Shown here: piece by piece, positions 7,916 through 17,114 of the stretch
Layout of the letters: the number at the start of each line of letters is the position of its first letter
Numbering within the stretch: position 1 is the stretch's first letter
Origin: J089 sp964549745
GTDB taxonomy: Bacteria; Fidelibacterota; Marinisomatia; Marinisomatales; J089
Assembly (NCBI GenBank): GCA_964549745.1
Contig: CAZJWP010000015.1
Coordinates: forward strand, 1 to 28,670
Direction of reading: 5' to 3'
DNA length: 28,670 bases
Translations under genes and position numbers: made by a program
Notes under the pieces: model-generated
What the model was told of the DNA's origin: nothing
What the model saw: the letters and a program-made list of their open reading frames with translations, nothing else
Database searches by the model: none

Positions 7916-9751
7916 CTACTTAGATGTGGATTCCAATTTCTCAATTTTAAATAAAATGAAGTCCAGGAAAGACAACTGAAGGTTCGAACCGTCTTTCAAA
8001 GTATAAAACCACAACTGAGCATCTTTCCCGTCCGCGGTTTGTTTGTGCTCAAGCGATTCCGGATTGCCCAAAATATCCTGCACCTCCGGAATGGTCATTC
8101 CGATTTTGATTCGTTTCCGGTTTCGCTCCAGCATTTTTTGCCGTTCCGCATCCATGCGTTTATTGATCCGGGTTCGCATTTGCCGTTCTTCCCATGTCGC
8201 CAGTTCCTGGTGAAGTTCAGCCAGTATTTCTTCATTGTGTTTTCCCAGATCACCGGTCAGGCTCTTTGCTGTTTCCAGACTGCGGATCATCAATTGTACG
8301 GCTGACGGATCCCGGATTGTATTCGCTTCCCGGATCAGTTTTACGGCGATGTCATAGCGCAGTAAATCCGCTTCGATTTGAAGATCAGGAGCATCGGTCA
8401 CTGCCTGGTTTACCATTTCCAAAGCCCGGAAATAAAGTTTGTTCTCCATTGCAAAGCGACCCTTTGCCAGGGTGACTTCGGCTTGAAAGTGTGGTAATTG
8501 TATATGGGCCGGTTCGTAGTAATTGGAAGTTTGAGTCATCAGATTCAATGCATCATCAAATTTTCGATCGCTAAGATATTGCCGGGCTCTTTCCATCTGT
8601 TTTTCACCGATCTGGCGGATGCGATCATTCAAACCACCGACCAGACTGCTGTCCGATGTTAAGGAACGGGCTTTCAGATATTTGTGAAGCGCCGAACCGG
8701 TGAGTCCGCGATCATCAAAACTCAATCCTTCTTTAACCAGTTGCTCCGGGATCAGTCGATTACATTCATTCAGATACCATTGGGCTCTGGCTGCGCTGGC
8801 ATGGGTTGGATAACGGGTCAGGAATTCACGGAATTTTTCGCGGGCGGCTACATAATCTTTGTGATAAAAAAGATGTTTAGCGTCTTCGCCGATCGTGGGT
8901 CCGCCTCCGTAAAATGCGGAGAGCGTGAAATACAAACCGAAGTCAGCGATATGCATGCCGGAAATAGGCGCCACATTGTTAGGATCATTGATTTTAGTCA
9001 ACTTGGTAAAATGATGTCGGAAGTCCACCCCAATCGTGAACCGATTTTTTGATCCGGAATCCAACACTAATCGGAAACCGAAAGCATACGAAACAGCCGG
9101 ACCGGTTCCGGTGGGCAGCGGATCAACCACTTTATTGGTTTTGTACAAATGTGCGTAAGCAAAACCATATGTATAACGACCCGTAAGATACCAGAGGTCA
9201 AACCACTGCAGAATAAAGGAAGTACTGAGCCCGCCTTCCAAAATTCGCGGAGCGAGTTGCTTGGCGCCTACGCCCCAGGATGAAGGAACGGACGGAGCCG
9301 AAAAAAGGGAAGCATAACGCAGATTGATTCCGGTATGTACATCCATCCAACTGGACTTTAAAATATATTGACTCAAATTGGATTTGAGCAGATCCAATTC
9401 CAGTTGCTGTCCGATCCGGGATGTCCATTTACCGCCATCGTAATGTTCCACTGGCGATTCATATTGGATAAAGTCACTTCTCAAGTTTTCCCCGTTCAAT
9501 CCCGCACCGCTATTTGCAAACAATCCGTAACCTAATTCAAGTGGAATGATTTGGATCGGTTCGTAAAATTCCCGTCTGTGTGTCAGGCGATCGGACCAAT
9601 ACCCTTTTTGATAATGAAAGCCCAGTCGTCCGAAATCCCGGATGACCCGTTTTAAGATGAATTCAGTCGTATCTTGCGACGCATCCTGCGCCTGAAGACC
9701 CGGCCAAACCAGGGCTGTCATGACAACGAATACAATGAAGGGTCTGCGCAT
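7916..9751 (-). CDS. Exported barrel-TPR protein with C-terminal BamE/SmpA-like module
   Basis: A 611-residue protein with a signal peptide (1-21, ending LQAQ). Residues about 25-290 are rich in alternating aromatic/hydrophobic strands (YTYGFAYAHLY, SYAFGFRLVL, FTIGVDFRHHF) and look like an outer-membrane beta-barrel or barrel-like domain. Residues about 290-480 are helical and TPR-like, opening with a YfiO-like repeat (DYVAAREKFREFLTRYPTH). A charged helix follows. The last 65 residues (KIGMTIPEVQDILGNPESLE, then WFYTLKDGSNLQLSFLD) match the SmpA/OmlA (BamE) fold. I do not recognise this combination as a named family. It is divergent from the DUF4159 operon. A role in envelope assembly or anchoring is inference only. 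Confidence 0.75.
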   Translation of the reverse strand: MRRPFIVFVVMTALVWPGLQAQDASQDTTEFILKRVIRDFGRLGFHYQKGYWSDRLTHRREFYEPIQIIPLELGYGLFANSGAGLNGENLRSDFIQYESPVEHYDGGKWTSRIGQQLELDLLKSNLSQYILKSSWMDVHTGINLRYASLFSAPSVPSSWGVGAKQLAPRILEGGLSTSFILQWFDLWYLTGRYTYGFAYAHLYKTNKVVDPLPTGTGPAVSYAFGFRLVLDSGSKNRFTIGVDFRHHFTKLTKINDPNNVAPISGMHIADFGLYFTLSAFYGGGPTIGEDAKHLFYHKDYVAAREKFREFLTRYPTHASAARAQWYLNECNRLIPEQLVKEGLSFDDRGLTGSALHKYLKARSLTSDSSLVGGLNDRIRQIGEKQMERARQYLSDRKFDDALNLMTQTSNYYEPAHIQLPHFQAEVTLAKGRFAMENKLYFRALEMVNQAVTDAPDLQIEADLLRYDIAVKLIREANTIRDPSAVQLMIRSLETAKSLTGDLGKHNEEILAELHQELATWEERQMRTRINKRMDAERQKMLERNRKRIKIGMTIPEVQDILGNPESLEHKQTADGKDAQLWFYTLKDGSNLQLSFLDFILFKIEKLESTSK

Positions 9752-9907
9752 CTCTATTCAAAATAGGTGGTTTCACCGATTGTGAGCAAGCAAAGAGCAT
9801 CCAAAACCCGTGAAGTTTCCCTTACAAAATCTAATTGAAATCCGTTATACTTTCGCCCCGGGAACATTCCCGATCAGGACAATTAAAACAATTTTTCTCC
9901 AATAGAT
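9752..9907. promoter_or_regulatory. Divergent promoter region before the DUF4159 operon
   Basis: This 156-base spacer separates two divergent units. TATACT at 9846-9851 is a plausible -10 for the plus-strand operon; the best -35 partner is a weak TTACAA 18 nt upstream. An imperfectly spaced palindrome CGGGAA-CA-TTCCCG at 9859-9872 lies just downstream, in the predicted leader, and could be a hairpin or operator. Confidence 0.3.
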
Positions 9908-10564
9908 TTGCGAAATACAACTTTCATAAAGACATTTTTATTGACCCTGCTTTTGTCGGGCGCGCTTTGGTCCCAGCAATTTACCATCACCCGTTTACAT
10001 TATAGTGGCGGTGGAGATTGGTATTGCAACCCCAGCAGCATTCCCAATATGCTGGATTATCTGGCGGCGCATACGCCGATCAAAGTGGGCGAGGAAGAGC
10101 GGGTAAAAGCCACCGACAAAGACTTTTTTTCTCATCCGTATCTATACATGACCGGGCACGGAAACGTTCGGTTTACCGATGAAGAACTGGATAACCTTCG
10201 GCAACTGCTCCTGAATGGTGGTTTTCTTCATGCCGACGATTGTTATGGCATGGATAAATCTTTCCGCCGGGAAATGAAACGCCTGTTTCCCGATAAAGAA
10301 TTGGTGGAACTCCCGCACAATTATCCCCTCTTTTCCGCTTATTATAAATTCCCGGATGGCTGTCCTAAAATTCATGAACATGATGGTTTACCTGCCCAGG
10401 TTTTTGGAATTTTTGACGGGGATCGTCTGATGGTGGCGTATACATATCAAACCGACCTTGGGGACGGCTGGGAAGATCAGGAAGTTCATCATGATCCTCC
10501 GGAGCTGCATGAAGCGGCCCTTAAAATGGGCGTGAATATTATTTATTATGCCCTCAGTCAATAA
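9908..10564 (+). CDS. DUF4159 domain protein, exported
   Basis: A 218-residue protein with an N-terminal signal sequence (ending near ALWSQ) followed by a full DUF4159 domain. The family's landmarks are present: YSGGGDWYCNPSSIPNML (32-49), YLYMTGHGNVRF (78-89), GGFLHADDCYGMD (104-116), PKIHEHDG (153-160) and YQTDLGDGWEDQEVHHDP. DUF4159 has a glutamine-amidotransferase/ThuA-like fold; its biochemical role is unknown. The start is TTG at 9908 because no in-frame ATG would preserve the signal peptide. It is first in a six-gene operon and overlaps the DUF4175 gene by 17 nt. The two families are frequently neighbours in FCB-group genomes. Confidence 0.88.
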   Translation: MRNTTFIKTFLLTLLLSGALWSQQFTITRLHYSGGGDWYCNPSSIPNMLDYLAAHTPIKVGEEERVKATDKDFFSHPYLYMTGHGNVRFTDEELDNLRQLLLNGGFLHADDCYGMDKSFRREMKRLFPDKELVELPHNYPLFSAYYKFPDGCPKIHEHDGLPAQVFGIFDGDRLMVAYTYQTDLGDGWEDQEVHHDPPELHEAALKMGVNIIYYALSQ

Positions 10565-13500
10565 GTCATCACGCATTCGCGGTCGGCTGAAGCCGGTCCG
10601 CAGGGCTTTGATCCGGTCCGATATAAAACTCCTGTTTTGGCGGATCTATTCTTCATTATTGGGACTGTTTCTTTTTGCCCTGATCGGTGAGCGGATATTC
10701 TATTGGTCTGCAACACTCCGCTACGGAATGTGGGTGTTGGGTCTGGTTTTGGTGATCGCATTTGTGTTGGCCGGAATCGGAATTTCTATTGCTACATTGT
10801 TAGATCGTTTTCCCCGATATCGCTGGAGTCGTCTGGCTGAACGATGGGGACGGATTGCCTTTGAACATCCGGATACCGTGCTAAATGCCTACCAACTGGA
10901 GACAACGCTCAAAAACAGTCAGGCACCGGATTTGAGCCACAGTTACATCGTTGAAACAGAATCAAGGCTGGGGCAACTCGATCCGGGACGCATTCAGGAT
11001 CACGCCTCAATTCTTTGGTGGAAACGAACGACAGCGCTTGTGCTTGGTATTGTGCTCATGATCCTGGCGGTGGACATAAATGCCAATGGCTCAGCCCTGT
11101 ATCGTTGGATTCATCCAAGGACGGCTTTCCGGGCTCCGGCTCCGTTTGCCTTGGGCAATATCACCGGTGATTTGCATGTCCTGGGCGGCGATCCGGTGCA
11201 ACTGGACTTCCGTGCCGGTGGAGCATTGCCTGATTCGGTCTATCTCGAATTACAATCCACAACGCCGGAAACCGCCGATTCATTGCCAGCACCGGCTCAT
11301 CTGGCCGCAATACCGGATTCAAACGGCTACTTCAATTTTCTGCTGAAGGATATTTACAGGGATTATCATTACCGGGCTGTGGTTCCGGCAAAACATTTTT
11401 GGGAAGCCTGGAGCAAGGTGGCGACACCTTTCCATTTTATCCAGGTGACGGACCGTCCTTCGGTAAAATCGCTTACATTCACGATTATGCCGCCATTGTA
11501 TTCGCGGTTGTCACCGGAGAGCCAGGAAGGAAATATGGCCAGTATTCGAGGTCTGAAGGGTTCCAGGGTAGCGGTGCAATTGGAATCCAATCGCCCGCTT
11601 GCTTTCGCCAACCTGGTTTTTGGTGGAAATACTCAGGATCTGAATGTTCGCGGTCGTCGCGCCACCGGTGAATTCACTTTGGTTACACCGGACACCGTGT
11701 CCATTCGTCTCAAAGATCAACGCGGCATCACCAATGCCAATCCCATCCCTTATGTCATTGAAGTTTTACCCGATCAATATCCGAATATCACGGTTCGTTC
11801 ACCGGAAGCAGAATTAAATTTGGGAGACGACCTGCTCATACCGTTAGAACTGGAATTGGAAGACGATTTTGGATTCAGCGGGTTGCAGTTGGTGTATTCG
11901 GTTCAACATCCCGGTATTACCGATCTGGAACCGACCACGTCAATATTTTCGGTTTCCGGGGTCGAATCGGACCGAACAACTCAGGTGATTAGAACATGGT
12001 GGGATGTAAACGATATTCCGCTCTTGCCGGAGGACGAATTACATTTCCATTTTGAGTTGTTCGATAACGACAATATTTCCGGTCCTAAGAAAACCACTAC
12101 CGGGGAATTTGTGGCCAAACTTCCATCCATCGACGATCTCTTTCAAGACATGGAGTCCCAGGAAAACGATCTGACCGACTCCTTAAATGAAAGTGTGGAA
12201 GATGTAAAAAATCTCCAGGAACAACTGGATAAAATGAATCTGGAGCTGGTGAAAAGTGAAGACGTAAGCTGGGATCAAAAACAGGAAGCCCAAAAACAAC
12301 TGGAAGAATTCAAGAAACAGGCTCAGGCACTCAAAGACATGTCGGAAACCCTTCAGGCAATGTCGGACCTGGATCAAAAGCATCAACTTTTTTCAGATGA
12401 ATTGCGGAAGAAATTTGATGAGTTACAGAACATGGTCTCAGATCTGGTGACGGAAGACATGCTGAAGAAAATAGATCAGGTAGAGAAAGATCTGGATTCC
12501 ATCAGTCTGGATGACTTGAAAAAAGCAGTGGCTGATTTGTCTCAAAACGCCGATCAAATCGAAGAACAACTGGACCGGTTTCTGGATTTATTTAAAAGGG
12601 TTCAGGCCGAACAGAAAATGGATGAACTGTCCAAACGATTGGAATCCCTGGTGAAGGAGCAAACGTCATTGGAGCAGAAAGTGGAACAGACGCCGGAAGA
12701 TGCGGATCCATCGGATCTGGCCAGGTTAACGGAAGATGAACGGCGCGTGAATGAAGACTGGAAGCAGGCCAAATCCACAATGCAAGACGCGGCCGATCTT
12801 GTTCGGGAATACAGTCCGCAAACGGCTGCGCAATTAGAGGCCATGCAACAATCCGAATCAGCGGAAGCCGCCAGTGAGAACCTGCAATCCACGATGCAAA
12901 ATCTGAAAAACGGCTCTGTTTCCCAGGCGTCTCAATCGGCTTCGCAAGCCCGGCAAAACCTGAGTGATCTGATGCAACAGGCCGGAGACATGCAACAAAG
13001 CTTTCAGCAACAAACATCCGATGCCATGGCGGCAAAGTTTAAGTCGATTATGCGCGACCTGCTAAGTTTGTCCAAATCCCAGGAACAACTCCGGGAAGAG
13101 ACGCAATCGACAGCAACACATTCGTCACGATTCCGGGAAATGGCCTCCCGGCAACAAGTGCTGAAAGATCAGCTAATGCAGGCCATGTCCAAATTAATGC
13201 AACTCTCCAAGGAGACGTTCGCCGTTTCCCCGGAAATGGGAAAAGCCATGGGAATGGCATCCGCCCAAATGGAAGGGGCTAAAGAGGCCCTGACAAACCG
13301 GAATCGCAATGGCGCAGCTCAAAACCAGAAGAACGCCATGGCTTCTTTGAATCAGGGTGCGCGAGCCATGGGTAATGCGGCCAATCAGATGCAACAAGGC
13401 GGCTCGGCCAGCGGATTCGAACAATTCCTTCAGCGGATGCAAGCCATGTCCGGCCAACAGCAAGCGTTGAATAATCAGGGATTGCCGCTTCTGATGGGGA

Positions 13501-13991
13501 GCCAGGGCGCCTCACTCCGGCAACAAATGATGCAACGTATGCTGTCCGGTCAGCAAGGCATCAGGAAATCACTTCAACAATTGATGCAGGAGATGCAATC
13601 GTCAGGTCAACACTCACTGGGTGATATGGGCGGGATGGCCAACGAAATGGATGAGGTGATCAAGGACTTGCAAAATCACCGTTATACGCGAAAGACAAAA
13701 ATGCGGCAGGAGCAAATCCTGTCCCGAATGCTGGACAGCCAAAAATCGCTGACGCAGCGGGGAAAAAAGGATACCCGAAAATCAAAATCCGCCGCTCAAA
13801 TGGTTACTGCCGGTCCCGGCGGCCTGCCCGCCGATTTGGGGCAGCGCCAAAGTGTGGTTATGGACGCATTGAACGATGCGCTCCAGGCCGGCTATCCTGC
13901 CGATTACCAGGCAATGATCCGACGTTATTTTAATTCCCTGAACAGCAAGACGCTTCCCGGTTCCGACCAAACCAATGAGGAATCGGAATGA
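10548..13991 (+). CDS. DUF4175 family large membrane-anchored coiled-coil protein
   Basis: A 1147-residue protein. The N-terminus has hydrophobic helices near 30-48, 60-82 and 160-180, then a large domain (about 190-520) with Ig-like strands, consistent with DUF4175. From about 525 to 790 it is a charged coiled coil, and 790-1100 is unusually rich in Gln, Met, Ser and Ala (for example MQQAGDMQQSFQQQT), probably a long flexible or helical region. The extra-membrane part is inferred to be periplasmic. It overlaps DUF4159 by 17 nt and the next TPR gene by 4 nt (ATGA). DUF4175 usually travels with MoxR ATPase, DUF58 and VWA genes, none of which is in this window. Function is unknown. Confidence 0.85.
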   Translation: MPSVNKSSRIRGRLKPVRRALIRSDIKLLFWRIYSSLLGLFLFALIGERIFYWSATLRYGMWVLGLVLVIAFVLAGIGISIATLLDRFPRYRWSRLAERWGRIAFEHPDTVLNAYQLETTLKNSQAPDLSHSYIVETESRLGQLDPGRIQDHASILWWKRTTALVLGIVLMILAVDINANGSALYRWIHPRTAFRAPAPFALGNITGDLHVLGGDPVQLDFRAGGALPDSVYLELQSTTPETADSLPAPAHLAAIPDSNGYFNFLLKDIYRDYHYRAVVPAKHFWEAWSKVATPFHFIQVTDRPSVKSLTFTIMPPLYSRLSPESQEGNMASIRGLKGSRVAVQLESNRPLAFANLVFGGNTQDLNVRGRRATGEFTLVTPDTVSIRLKDQRGITNANPIPYVIEVLPDQYPNITVRSPEAELNLGDDLLIPLELELEDDFGFSGLQLVYSVQHPGITDLEPTTSIFSVSGVESDRTTQVIRTWWDVNDIPLLPEDELHFHFELFDNDNISGPKKTTTGEFVAKLPSIDDLFQDMESQENDLTDSLNESVEDVKNLQEQLDKMNLELVKSEDVSWDQKQEAQKQLEEFKKQAQALKDMSETLQAMSDLDQKHQLFSDELRKKFDELQNMVSDLVTEDMLKKIDQVEKDLDSISLDDLKKAVADLSQNADQIEEQLDRFLDLFKRVQAEQKMDELSKRLESLVKEQTSLEQKVEQTPEDADPSDLARLTEDERRVNEDWKQAKSTMQDAADLVREYSPQTAAQLEAMQQSESAEAASENLQSTMQNLKNGSVSQASQSASQARQNLSDLMQQAGDMQQSFQQQTSDAMAAKFKSIMRDLLSLSKSQEQLREETQSTATHSSRFREMASRQQVLKDQLMQAMSKLMQLSKETFAVSPEMGKAMGMASAQMEGAKEALTNRNRNGAAQNQKNAMASLNQGARAMGNAANQMQQGGSASGFEQFLQRMQAMSGQQQALNNQGLPLLMGSQGASLRQQMMQRMLSGQQGIRKSLQQLMQEMQSSGQHSLGDMGGMANEMDEVIKDLQNHRYTRKTKMRQEQILSRMLDSQKSLTQRGKKDTRKSKSAAQMVTAGPGGLPADLGQRQSVVMDALNDALQAGYPADYQAMIRRYFNSLNSKTLPGSDQTNEESE

Positions 13992-15841
13992 AATTTCGAA
14001 TACTATTCGTTGTGTTTTTGTCTTTTACTTTCGTGCAGTTGCAAGGACAAACGGAATTGAAACGAGCCAAAATCTATGAGCAAAAAGGCGATCTGGATCA
14101 GGCAGGTAATCTTTTACTTCAATGGTTGGTGGATCATCCCTCTGATACACAAGTGTATCGTGATTTAGTTAATCTGTATCGCCGTCAGGAAAATTACGAT
14201 TCCATGGCAAAAATAATTCGGCACCGGCTGAAAGAATATCCCAACGATATGCAGGCTCAAATGGAATTGGGTGAAGCATTTTACCTTCAGGGAAAAGCGG
14301 ACAGCGCCCGGCAAGCGTGGGAAACTTACAGGATGCGCTATGCCAACAACAAATCAGCGATTCGAATCTTGATTTTCACTTACAGTCGATTGAATCTGGA
14401 AGACGATCTGATTCGGACCGTTGATCAGTCAAGACAGTCTTTTAGCGATCCCGGCTTTATGGCTCAGGATATGGCGAATTACTACCAGGTCAGACGAGAT
14501 TTCAGTCACGCCACGGATGAGTATTTGCGATTATTGAAAAACAATCAAAATCGCGAAAGCTATGTTCGGGGACGACTGCTGGTTATGAGTGACGATGTGG
14601 ATGACCTAAACATTATTGAATCAAAACTGGTGAATACCGCGGATACATCCGATGCTCTCAAGCGAATTTTGGCCGCTTTTTATTTTAAGACCGGTCAGCT
14701 GGACAAAGCATTTGAGGTTCACCGAAATCTGGGATGGAAGACGAATGAAGATTTAGATCGCTGGATGGCCTTTGCCAACAGCCTCCGAATGGACAAGCAT
14801 ATTCCCGAGGCGATCACGGCCTACCAGGACATTTTGAAGCATATCGATTCGAAAGACAGACGCCGAACCGGCCGGTCTCTCCTGGGTTTAGCCCAGACAT
14901 TTGAGGATCAGATCATACCTGCGGAAGAAACCACCCAACTGTCCGCGTTTCTGCCCGGAAATCTTTTTTTTACCACACCCTATTATTATAACACTGACCA
15001 GGCACCGGCTTCTTTGCAATCGGCCTTAACGCTTTACGATTCTATTCTTGTAAGCATGTCTCAATCCAAATTCACCTCTGCTGCGCATTTTCGATTGGGG
15101 GAAATCCAGTTTCGCATTACCCGCGATTTCGATCGGGCGTTTGCCAATTATGAAACGGCGCTTCGATCCGATAAAGCACCGGCTCAACGGATGGCTATCG
15201 AATCCAGACTGGGGCAAATCTATTTGGCTCAGGGAAATCCGGACGGTGCCGAAGCGTATTTCGATCGCTACACACGCCAGGGCGAACCATTTGTCAGTGA
15301 AGGTTTACTCACTCTGTTTCTCCGGGGAGATTTGGACCGGCTCAGCACCGAGCTTGATTCCACGTTAATGGGCTATACAGGTGAGGAGTTGACTTTTAAC
15401 GATCTTGTGGAATTGCAGGATTTGGTTTCCACATACTATACCAACGGATCCGACGATGACCGAAATGCCATGTTGAATTGGACCCGGGCGGAAAATTTAT
15501 TATGGCAGGACAAGATTAACGAAGCAGCGGAAACCCTGAGCTGGATCAGGGAACAGTGGCCGGATTCAATGTTGAATTCCCTTTTACTTTGGAGGGAGAC
15601 AGAACTAAGGCGGTATTTACATCAAACAGATCAGGCTTTGGCTCTGGCTCAAATGATGACTTCCGGTGACAAGGGAGACATTGGGTGGATTCTGATCGGT
15701 GAGATCCAGGAAAATGACCTAAAGGATCCGCAGAAAGCCCTGGAAGCTTATTACCATGTTTTGAATGATTTTCCACAGTCGATGTTATATGAGCCTGTTC
15801 GGTTGCATATCCGTCAACTGACCCCCGATAAAGAGAGCTAA
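13988..15841 (+). CDS. Exported tetratricopeptide-repeat protein
   Basis: A 617-residue protein with a signal peptide (1-20, ending QLQGQ) followed by helical TPR repeats over most of its length. The clearest are AKIYEQKGDLDQAGNLLLQW, the AQMELGEAFYLQGKADSARQ unit near residues 90-115, the AAHFRLGEIQFRITRDFDRA unit near 360, and LEAYYHVLNDFPQSM at the C-terminus. TPR proteins act as scaffolds, so it may hold together the products of this operon. It begins in an ATGA overlap with DUF4175 and ends 4 nt before the next gene. No enzymatic motif is visible, and its specific partner is unknown. Confidence 0.85.
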   Translation: MKFRILFVVFLSFTFVQLQGQTELKRAKIYEQKGDLDQAGNLLLQWLVDHPSDTQVYRDLVNLYRRQENYDSMAKIIRHRLKEYPNDMQAQMELGEAFYLQGKADSARQAWETYRMRYANNKSAIRILIFTYSRLNLEDDLIRTVDQSRQSFSDPGFMAQDMANYYQVRRDFSHATDEYLRLLKNNQNRESYVRGRLLVMSDDVDDLNIIESKLVNTADTSDALKRILAAFYFKTGQLDKAFEVHRNLGWKTNEDLDRWMAFANSLRMDKHIPEAITAYQDILKHIDSKDRRRTGRSLLGLAQTFEDQIIPAEETTQLSAFLPGNLFFTTPYYYNTDQAPASLQSALTLYDSILVSMSQSKFTSAAHFRLGEIQFRITRDFDRAFANYETALRSDKAPAQRMAIESRLGQIYLAQGNPDGAEAYFDRYTRQGEPFVSEGLLTLFLRGDLDRLSTELDSTLMGYTGEELTFNDLVELQDLVSTYYTNGSDDDRNAMLNWTRAENLLWQDKINEAAETLSWIREQWPDSMLNSLLLWRETELRRYLHQTDQALALAQMMTSGDKGDIGWILIGEIQENDLKDPQKALEAYYHVLNDFPQSMLYEPVRLHIRQLTPDKES

Positions 15842-15845
15842 TGCA

Positions 15846-17114
15846 ATGAAGAATTTCAATGTGATAAAATGGATGGTTGCCGTTTTACTGACAGTTCAAG
15901 TCCTTGGTGCACAAAAGATATTGATCCCCATGGATCTGACGCAAAAAGATCATCTAAAAGCGTATGGAGTGGCCTTTTCAATACTGGAGAAAAAAATTAA
16001 TGTGGAATGGCTCCTGAATTACCGCGGCGGGTCTTTTATGACCGATTCCTATCCTTTTATCATTCAGGAATGCAAAGTAAAAGGCGTTATCTACGAATTG
16101 CCGAACGACGCGGATGTATTGAATATTTACAGCACAATCGACCAAAATAATATGGATGTTGTCTTACTGGAGAAAGCGCCCAAGATCGCGGTGTATACAC
16201 CGCCGAACAAACAACCCTGGGATGATGCGGTTACCCTGGCGCTTACCTATGCGGAAATCCCCTATGAAACACTGTGGGACGAAGATGTTCTTTCGGGGAA
16301 GATAGACCAGTATGATTGGCTTCACCTGCACCACGAAGACTTCACCGGTCAGTATGGGAAATTTTATGGCCACTACCGGATGGCAGACTGGTATCTCAAG
16401 CAGCAACAGGAATTTGAAGCGTTGGCAAAGAAGCTGGGTTATCCAAGTGTGCATGAAGAAAAGAAGGCCGTGGCAAATGCGATCAAAGATTATGTGGGAC
16501 AGGGCGGTTTCATGTTTGCCATGTGTTCGGCCACGGATTCTTATGACATCGCACTGGCGGAAACAGGATTGGACGGCGTAGCAAGTGTTTATGACGGAAC
16601 ACCGCCGGATCCGCATCTCAACGAAAAGTTACACTACGACCAAACCTTTGCCTTCACGGACTTTAGGGTCTACACCGATCCCATGGTTTATGAATACTCC
16701 GATATTGACGTACCGCCCAGCACGAATCCGGTCGCCCGCGGCGCCGAAGCGGATTATTTCAGTCTTTTTGAATTTTCCGCAAAATACGATCCGGTTCCCA
16801 CCATGCTGACCCAGGACCATGTCGCTGTTGTGAAAGGATTCATGGGACAGACCACCGGTTTCGATCGGGATAAGATCAAAAAACACATCATTATTATGGG
16901 AGACGATCCGGCGTCCAACCAGGTGAAATATATCCACGGAAATTTTGGCAAAGGAACGTATACATTTTTAGGCGGTCACGATCCGGAAGACTATCAGCAT
17001 TTGGTCGGTGATCCACCCACGGATTTATCTTTACACAGAAATTCTCCCGGATACCGGTTAATCCTGAACAATGTATTGTTTCCCGCCGCCCGGAAGAAGG
17101 AGCAAAAAACCTGA
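15846..17114 (+). CDS. Secreted asparagine-synthetase-B-like protein (not a true synthetase)
   Basis: A 422-residue protein with a signal peptide (1-22, ending VLGAQ). It matches a conserved FCB-group family often labelled 'asparagine synthetase B', with hallmark segments ILIPMDLTQKDHLKAYGVAF, EWLLNYRGGSF, WLHLHHEDFTGQYGKFYGHY, GGFMFAMCSATDSYDIALAE and GHDPEDYQHLVGDPPT near the end. It lacks the N-terminal catalytic Cys and the ATP pyrophosphatase domain of real AsnB, and it is exported, so that name should not be taken literally. The GGFMFAMCSATD turn resembles the nucleophile elbow of class I amidotransferase-like folds (inference). It lies 4 nt after the TPR gene, and AAGGAG near its end serves the next gene. 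Confidence 0.82.
   Translation: MKNFNVIKWMVAVLLTVQVLGAQKILIPMDLTQKDHLKAYGVAFSILEKKINVEWLLNYRGGSFMTDSYPFIIQECKVKGVIYELPNDADVLNIYSTIDQNNMDVVLLEKAPKIAVYTPPNKQPWDDAVTLALTYAEIPYETLWDEDVLSGKIDQYDWLHLHHEDFTGQYGKFYGHYRMADWYLKQQQEFEALAKKLGYPSVHEEKKAVANAIKDYVGQGGFMFAMCSATDSYDIALAETGLDGVASVYDGTPPDPHLNEKLHYDQTFAFTDFRVYTDPMVYEYSDIDVPPSTNPVARGAEADYFSLFEFSAKYDPVPTMLTQDHVAVVKGFMGQTTGFDRDKIKKHIIIMGDDPASNQVKYIHGNFGKGTYTFLGGHDPEDYQHLVGDPPTDLSLHRNSPGYRLILNNVLFPAARKKEQKT
17097..17102 (+). promoter_or_regulatory. Ribosome binding site pointing to a CTG start
   Basis: AAGGAG lies inside the end of the preceding gene and 8 nt before CTG at 17111. No ATG, GTG or TTG follows at a usable distance, so this site argues for CTG initiation of the GNAT gene. 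Confidence 0.5.

Noticed and set aside
15846..17114. True asparagine synthetase B
   Set aside because: The protein has a signal peptide and lacks both the N-terminal catalytic cysteine and the ATP pyrophosphatase domain.
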